8,599 nucleotides of DNA from contig JALNXT010000041.1 of assembly GCA_023230245.1 (NCBI GenBank), positions 1-8,599 on the forward strand, given 5' to 3'. The stretch comes from Candidatus Cloacimonadota bacterium (GTDB taxonomy: Bacteria; Cloacimonadota; Cloacimonadia; Cloacimonadales; Cloacimonadaceae). Numbering within the stretch: position 1 is the first letter of the stretch; each line of letters starts with the position of its first letter. Both the position numbers and the translations under genes were made by a program. Shown here piece by piece: positions 5,939 through 8,599 of the stretch. The notes beneath the pieces were generated by a model. The model saw nothing but the letters and a program-made list of their open reading frames with translations, did not search any database and was not told the origin of the DNA.

Positions 5939-6424
5939 ATGGCAGTTTATTCTGTTAATGAAGTAATCGAAATGGCCGTACAAATCGAGAAAAACGGTTT
6001 TGCTTTCTATCATGAAGCGACCAAACGTAAAGATTTGGATGCCAAAACTAAAGAATTTATCGAGTTTTTGCGCGATCAAGAGCTAAACCACGAGAAGCTT
6101 TTTTTGAACCTCAGAGACGATTTGGATATGGAAATATTGCAGTTATCTCCAGACTGGGAATTGGCGGCAGAATACCTGAAAACAATCGTGGAAGGGCGTA
6201 TCTTTAACAGTGAATCATCTGCCATTCAGTTGGCTGCTGGTGCCAAAGATATTTATGGCGTGGTGGAAAACGCCATCAGCTTCGAAAAGGATACCCTGCT
6301 TTATTTCCATGCACTTGCGGACAATATTGTCAACCCCAAAACTAAAGATGTGTTGCGCAAGATTATCAACGAAGAAGTGTCCCATGTGCTTAAACTAAAC
6401 GATTTTAAGAAGAAATTGGGATAA
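5939..6424 (+). CDS. Ferritin-like diiron protein (rubrerythrin-type, no rubredoxin domain)
   Basis: A 161-residue, predicted all-alpha cytoplasmic protein with the four-helix-bundle carboxylate ligands of rubrerythrins: E17 in QIEKNGFAFY, E48 and H51 in ELNH, E116 in SFEKDTLLYF, and E146 and H149 in EEVSH. The paired ExxH motifs with lone glutamates between them argue for a bound diiron centre. There is no CxxC, so the C-terminal rubredoxin domain of classical rubrerythrin is absent and electrons would have to come from another carrier. Family members reduce peroxide or handle iron in anaerobes; the exact reaction here is inferred. A near-perfect Shine-Dalgarno AAGGAGG (5928-5934) precedes the ATG and suggests strong expression. 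It heads a probable operon with the lytic transglycosylase 25 nt downstream. Confidence 0.88.
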   Translation: MAVYSVNEVIEMAVQIEKNGFAFYHEATKRKDLDAKTKEFIEFLRDQELNHEKLFLNLRDDLDMEILQLSPDWELAAEYLKTIVEGRIFNSESSAIQLAAGAKDIYGVVENAISFEKDTLLYFHALADNIVNPKTKDVLRKIINEEVSHVLKLNDFKKKLG

Positions 6425-6449
6425 TCGCACCCATAAATATCCCCTTAAA

Positions 6450-6971
6450 GTGAAACGTAAAAAGAAAAAGCAGAGCAGTGCCGGAATAATCAGTATGCTT
6501 ATTTTGGCACTGCTTGTCTTGTTAATCGTGATTTACAATCCCATCTCTGTGCGGGTGATGACGGTTGGCGTGGCGATATATTATGGTATCGATCCCGCCA
6601 TATTTTATCGCTTGATTAGAACGGAGAGTTCTTTTCGCACTTTTGCGGTTTCACCTTCGCAAGCGATTGGATTGGGGCAAATTCTGGAGCCAACCGCGTC
6701 CTATATCCATAAGAAACATAAACGCGGGATGCTATTTGTGCCTTTTTATAACCTTAGGCTTTCGGCTAAGTATTTGTTGTATCTAAAAGACCGTTACAAC
6801 GGCAATTGGAGCCTTATGCTGGCAGCCTATAATTGGGGAGAAACAAAAGTTTCCACTCGCATGGCAGGGAAGATGATTGAGCCGGGAAAAGACTATAGCA
6901 GCCGTTTTAGGGACATCCCGGAGACATATAACTATATCAACAAAATCCTCCCCCCAAAAAATAAGGCTTGA
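6450..6971 (+). CDS. Membrane-anchored lytic transglycosylase (SLT/GH23 domain)
   Basis: A 173-residue protein predicted to cleave the glycan strands of peptidoglycan between MurNAc and GlcNAc, forming 1,6-anhydro ends, on the periplasmic side of the inner membrane. A very basic head (KRKKKK, residues 2-7) is followed by one hydrophobic segment at about 13-30, giving a cytoplasmic N-terminus and an external domain. The SLT motifs run in order: RTESSF with catalytic E59; AVSPSQAIGLGQI (66-78); AAYNWG (125-130); and PETYNYINKI near the end (157-166). It is little more than the catalytic core, much shorter than Slt70. The start is a GTG without a visible Shine-Dalgarno. An ATG at 6495 is possible but would remove the basic head. 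It lies 25 nt after the ferritin-like gene and 53 nt before the pseudopilin-like gene. Confidence 0.9.
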   Translation: MKRKKKKQSSAGIISMLILALLVLLIVIYNPISVRVMTVGVAIYYGIDPAIFYRLIRTESSFRTFAVSPSQAIGLGQILEPTASYIHKKHKRGMLFVPFYNLRLSAKYLLYLKDRYNGNWSLMLAAYNWGETKVSTRMAGKMIEPGKDYSSRFRDIPETYNYINKILPPKNKA

Positions 6972-7024
6972 CGTAAATCCCCACCCTAATTTCATTAAAG
7001 CAGAATTTATTTCAGGAGTAACTT

Positions 7025-7684
7025 ATGCTGCGTAACCAAAGCGGAATCTCGGTTTATACTGTGCTCAGTATCATCCTTTTCGTTGCCTTGGTATTCATCT
7101 TGGCAGTGCCGAATTTCTACAATCTAGATAAAGAAAAGAACGTAGAGGATTGCATCAATAACATGAAGCAAATCTGGGTGGCAACCACAGATTATATGAA
7201 GGACACCAATACGGATTTTAATGGAGACCTTGCTTTGCTTGCCAAAACTCCCAAAAAGCAAGATCCCAAAAATAAGTATCTGTCCGCAATGAAATTTTGC
7301 CCCGAAACATCTCGCCAAAAAAGTGAGTATCTGGTTTACGGAAAATATGTGGCAGAACAGATTGGCACCGAAGTGAAACACAACTACGGCGTAATCGTGC
7401 TATGCCCAAACATGGCTGGCTTCTATAAACACAATATCCCCAAGGCTTTCTATGAGAATATGGATCCCACTCAATTGCAGAACTATATGATTGAGGATAT
7501 GGATTATATCGATAAAGAAACCGGCTCTAACGGTGCTCGCAAAGAAGAAATGCTGAAAAAGTATATTGAGATTTGGAAAACTGATGCTGACGCCTTCCAA
7601 AAGCGTAAAACAAACCTCACCGCCCTGCGTGCGATGCTTTTCCCTGATAAGTTCAGCGCACCAGAACCAAGCGTAGCAGACTAA
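7025..7684 (+). CDS. Pseudopilin-like protein of the type II secretion / type IV pilus family
   Basis: A 219-residue protein with a prepilin-like N-terminus: a short leader with one arginine ending at G7, then ISVYT and an unbroken hydrophobic helix to about residue 28, closing in VPNF, as in GspG/H-like pseudopilins. The next segment (C43-x-NNMKQIWVATTDY) matches the amphipathic helix after the pilin stalk, where family members often read C-x-NLRQI. Cysteines C92 (FCP) and C127 (LCPN) sit in the globular part, in CP contexts often seen in such proteins. The residue five after the cleavage site is Thr, not the usual Glu. Cleavage by a prepilin peptidase is therefore plausible but not assured; a simple signal anchor is the alternative. 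The ATG has AGGAG at 7014-7018. No secretion ATPase, platform protein or peptidase gene lies in the window. The last third is charged and helical and is unrecognised. Confidence 0.75.
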   Translation: MLRNQSGISVYTVLSIILFVALVFILAVPNFYNLDKEKNVEDCINNMKQIWVATTDYMKDTNTDFNGDLALLAKTPKKQDPKNKYLSAMKFCPETSRQKSEYLVYGKYVAEQIGTEVKHNYGVIVLCPNMAGFYKHNIPKAFYENMDPTQLQNYMIEDMDYIDKETGSNGARKEEMLKKYIEIWKTDADAFQKRKTNLTALRAMLFPDKFSAPEPSVAD

Positions 7685-7705
7685 ATAACTTAGATAAAAC
7701 GATGA

Positions 7706-7752
7706 AGTTCAAGCAGCATCGAGATTCAGTTGATGCTGTTTGAGCTTTTTTT
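7706..7752 (+). terminator. Intrinsic terminator after the pseudopilin-like gene
   Basis: A 15-bp stem (7706-7720 with 7732-7746, two G-U pairs) closes an 11-nt loop and runs into seven T (7746-7752). It lies 21 nt after the stop at 7684 and ends the three-gene unit, so folC needs its own promoter. Confidence 0.9.
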
Positions 7753-7801
7753 ATATCCGCCTAAAGGAATGAATATCTTATTATCAACGATGGAGTGAAC
7801 T

Positions 7802-8599
7802 ATGCTATATCAAGAATTTCTGGATCATATATATAAGAAATACTCCGGCAACGTGAAGCTGGAACTTTCGCGTATGACAGGTTTGTTAGCCGATATGGGT
7901 AATCCCGAAAGTGCACTTCATGGATTTCATGTGGCAGGGACTAATGGAAAGGGAAGCGTTTGTGCCACTTTGGAAGCACTCTGTTTGGCGCATGGGCTAA
8001 GCACTGCGCTAAATACCTCCCCGCATCTGATCAGCTATACGGAACGCTTTCGCATCAATGGAATGGAACTGCCTTTTGAAACTATTCTGGCTGCTTTTCA
8101 TAAATATGAGCCGCTGTTCGAAAAGTGGGATGCGTCTTTCTTCGAGATTACCACCGCCATCGCATTTGGCGTATTTGCCGAGCGGAAAACGCAGGCAGCA
8201 GTGATAGAAGTAGGCTTGGGCGGCAGACTCGATGCTACTAACCTCTTTGTGCCAGATGTAGAAGTGATAACCAACATCGGGCTGGATCATGTGAAAACTT
8301 TGGGCGGAACGCTGGAAATAATCGCCGGCGAGAAAGCGGGCATTATCAAAGAGGGCATTCCTTTGGTACTCGGCAATATTGAAGAATCCCCAAAAAGCAT
8401 CATAGAAGCGGTGGCATTGGGAAAAAAAGCACCCGTGTATCGCTATAATCAGGAATGGTTTGCCACCGTTAAAAGCGACCAATTAGATGGCTTGAGCTTT
8501 GACTATAGCTTTGAAGGATATTGCTTTAAAGATCTACGCGCCAACCTGATCGGTGAACATCAGGCCATTAACCTTAGCACGGCTTTAACAGCGTTTATT
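7802..8599 (+). CDS. folC: Folylpolyglutamate synthase / dihydrofolate synthase (5' part)
   Basis: The first 266 residues of a Mur-ligase-family enzyme that adds glutamate to dihydropteroate and/or reduced folates with ATP in the cytoplasm; the frame runs off the window. Visible signatures are the P-loop HVAGTNGKGSV (43-53), TSPHL with YTERFRING (72-87), FEITTAIAF (114-122), EVGLGGRLDATN (136-147), NIGLDH (158-163), EKAGIIK (177-183) carrying the family's carbamylated-lysine position, and GEHQAINL (251-258), which begins the hinge to the C-terminal domain. The N-terminal ATPase domain is therefore complete and only the glutamate-binding domain is missing. FolC proteins usually exceed 400 residues. 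Whether it is bifunctional (FolC type) or only a polyglutamylase cannot be told from this half. The ATG has GGAG at 7792-7795, six nt upstream. It follows a strong terminator, and no convincing promoter hexamer pair was found in the 49-nt gap. Confidence 0.95.
   Translation, partial: MLYQEFLDHIYKKYSGNVKLELSRMTGLLADMGNPESALHGFHVAGTNGKGSVCATLEALCLAHGLSTALNTSPHLISYTERFRINGMELPFETILAAFHKYEPLFEKWDASFFEITTAIAFGVFAERKTQAAVIEVGLGGRLDATNLFVPDVEVITNIGLDHVKTLGGTLEIIAGEKAGIIKEGIPLVLGNIEESPKSIIEAVALGKKAPVYRYNQEWFATVKSDQLDGLSFDYSFEGYCFKDLRANLIGEHQAINLSTALTAFI

Noticed and set aside
8009..8482. A 157-codon open frame antisense to the 5' part of folC
   Set aside because: The plus-strand frame carries all FolC motifs, and the antisense frame shows no recognisable domain.

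Overview
This 8.6-kb window looks like ordinary chromosomal DNA from a Gram-negative bacterium with mid-range GC. It encodes a signal-peptide-bearing outer-membrane beta-barrel protein, a prepilin-like protein, a DXR of the methylerythritol phosphate pathway and a bacterial LeuRS. The mix of a PorV-like barrel and pseudopilin-like single genes reminds me of Cloacimonadota/Fibrobacterota-type anaerobes, but I cannot confirm the lineage from sequence alone.

Layout. Bases 1-631 (+): the 3' end of a gene whose last residues resemble a DUF4139-type beta domain, then a complete small heat-shock protein 20 nt downstream. A 12-bp hairpin with T-runs on both sides (654-683) separates this convergent pair and can stop transcription from either direction. 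Bases 689-2772 (-): dxr and, upstream, a PorV/FadL-like outer-membrane protein. The two genes overlap by 7 nt and share a recognisable promoter (2791-2818). Bases 2844-2920 (-): a CAU-anticodon tRNA with encoded CCA. Bases 3005-5488 (-): complete leuS.

Bases 5489-5938 form a 450-nt divergent intergenic region and are the least ordinary part of the window. It holds a leuS promoter candidate, an octanucleotide tandem array, a ~190-nt element bounded by 12-nt inverted repeats with a long inner hairpin, a degenerate 9-bp repeat, and a sigma70-like promoter whose -10 box lies between two 7-bp inverted half-sites.

Bases 5939-7684 (+): a probable three-gene transcription unit of a rubrerythrin-type ferritin-like protein, a short membrane-anchored lytic transglycosylase and a pseudopilin-like protein, closed by a strong terminator (7706-7752). 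Bases 7802-8599 (+): the 5' part of folC, which runs off the window.

Most genes are housekeeping (translation, isoprenoid precursors, folate, protein quality control). I see no defence, phage, plasmid, CRISPR or transposase genes. The best leads are the structured repeat element at 5570-5789, the putative operator over the ferritin-like gene's promoter, and the atypical pseudopilin next to a lytic transglycosylase.
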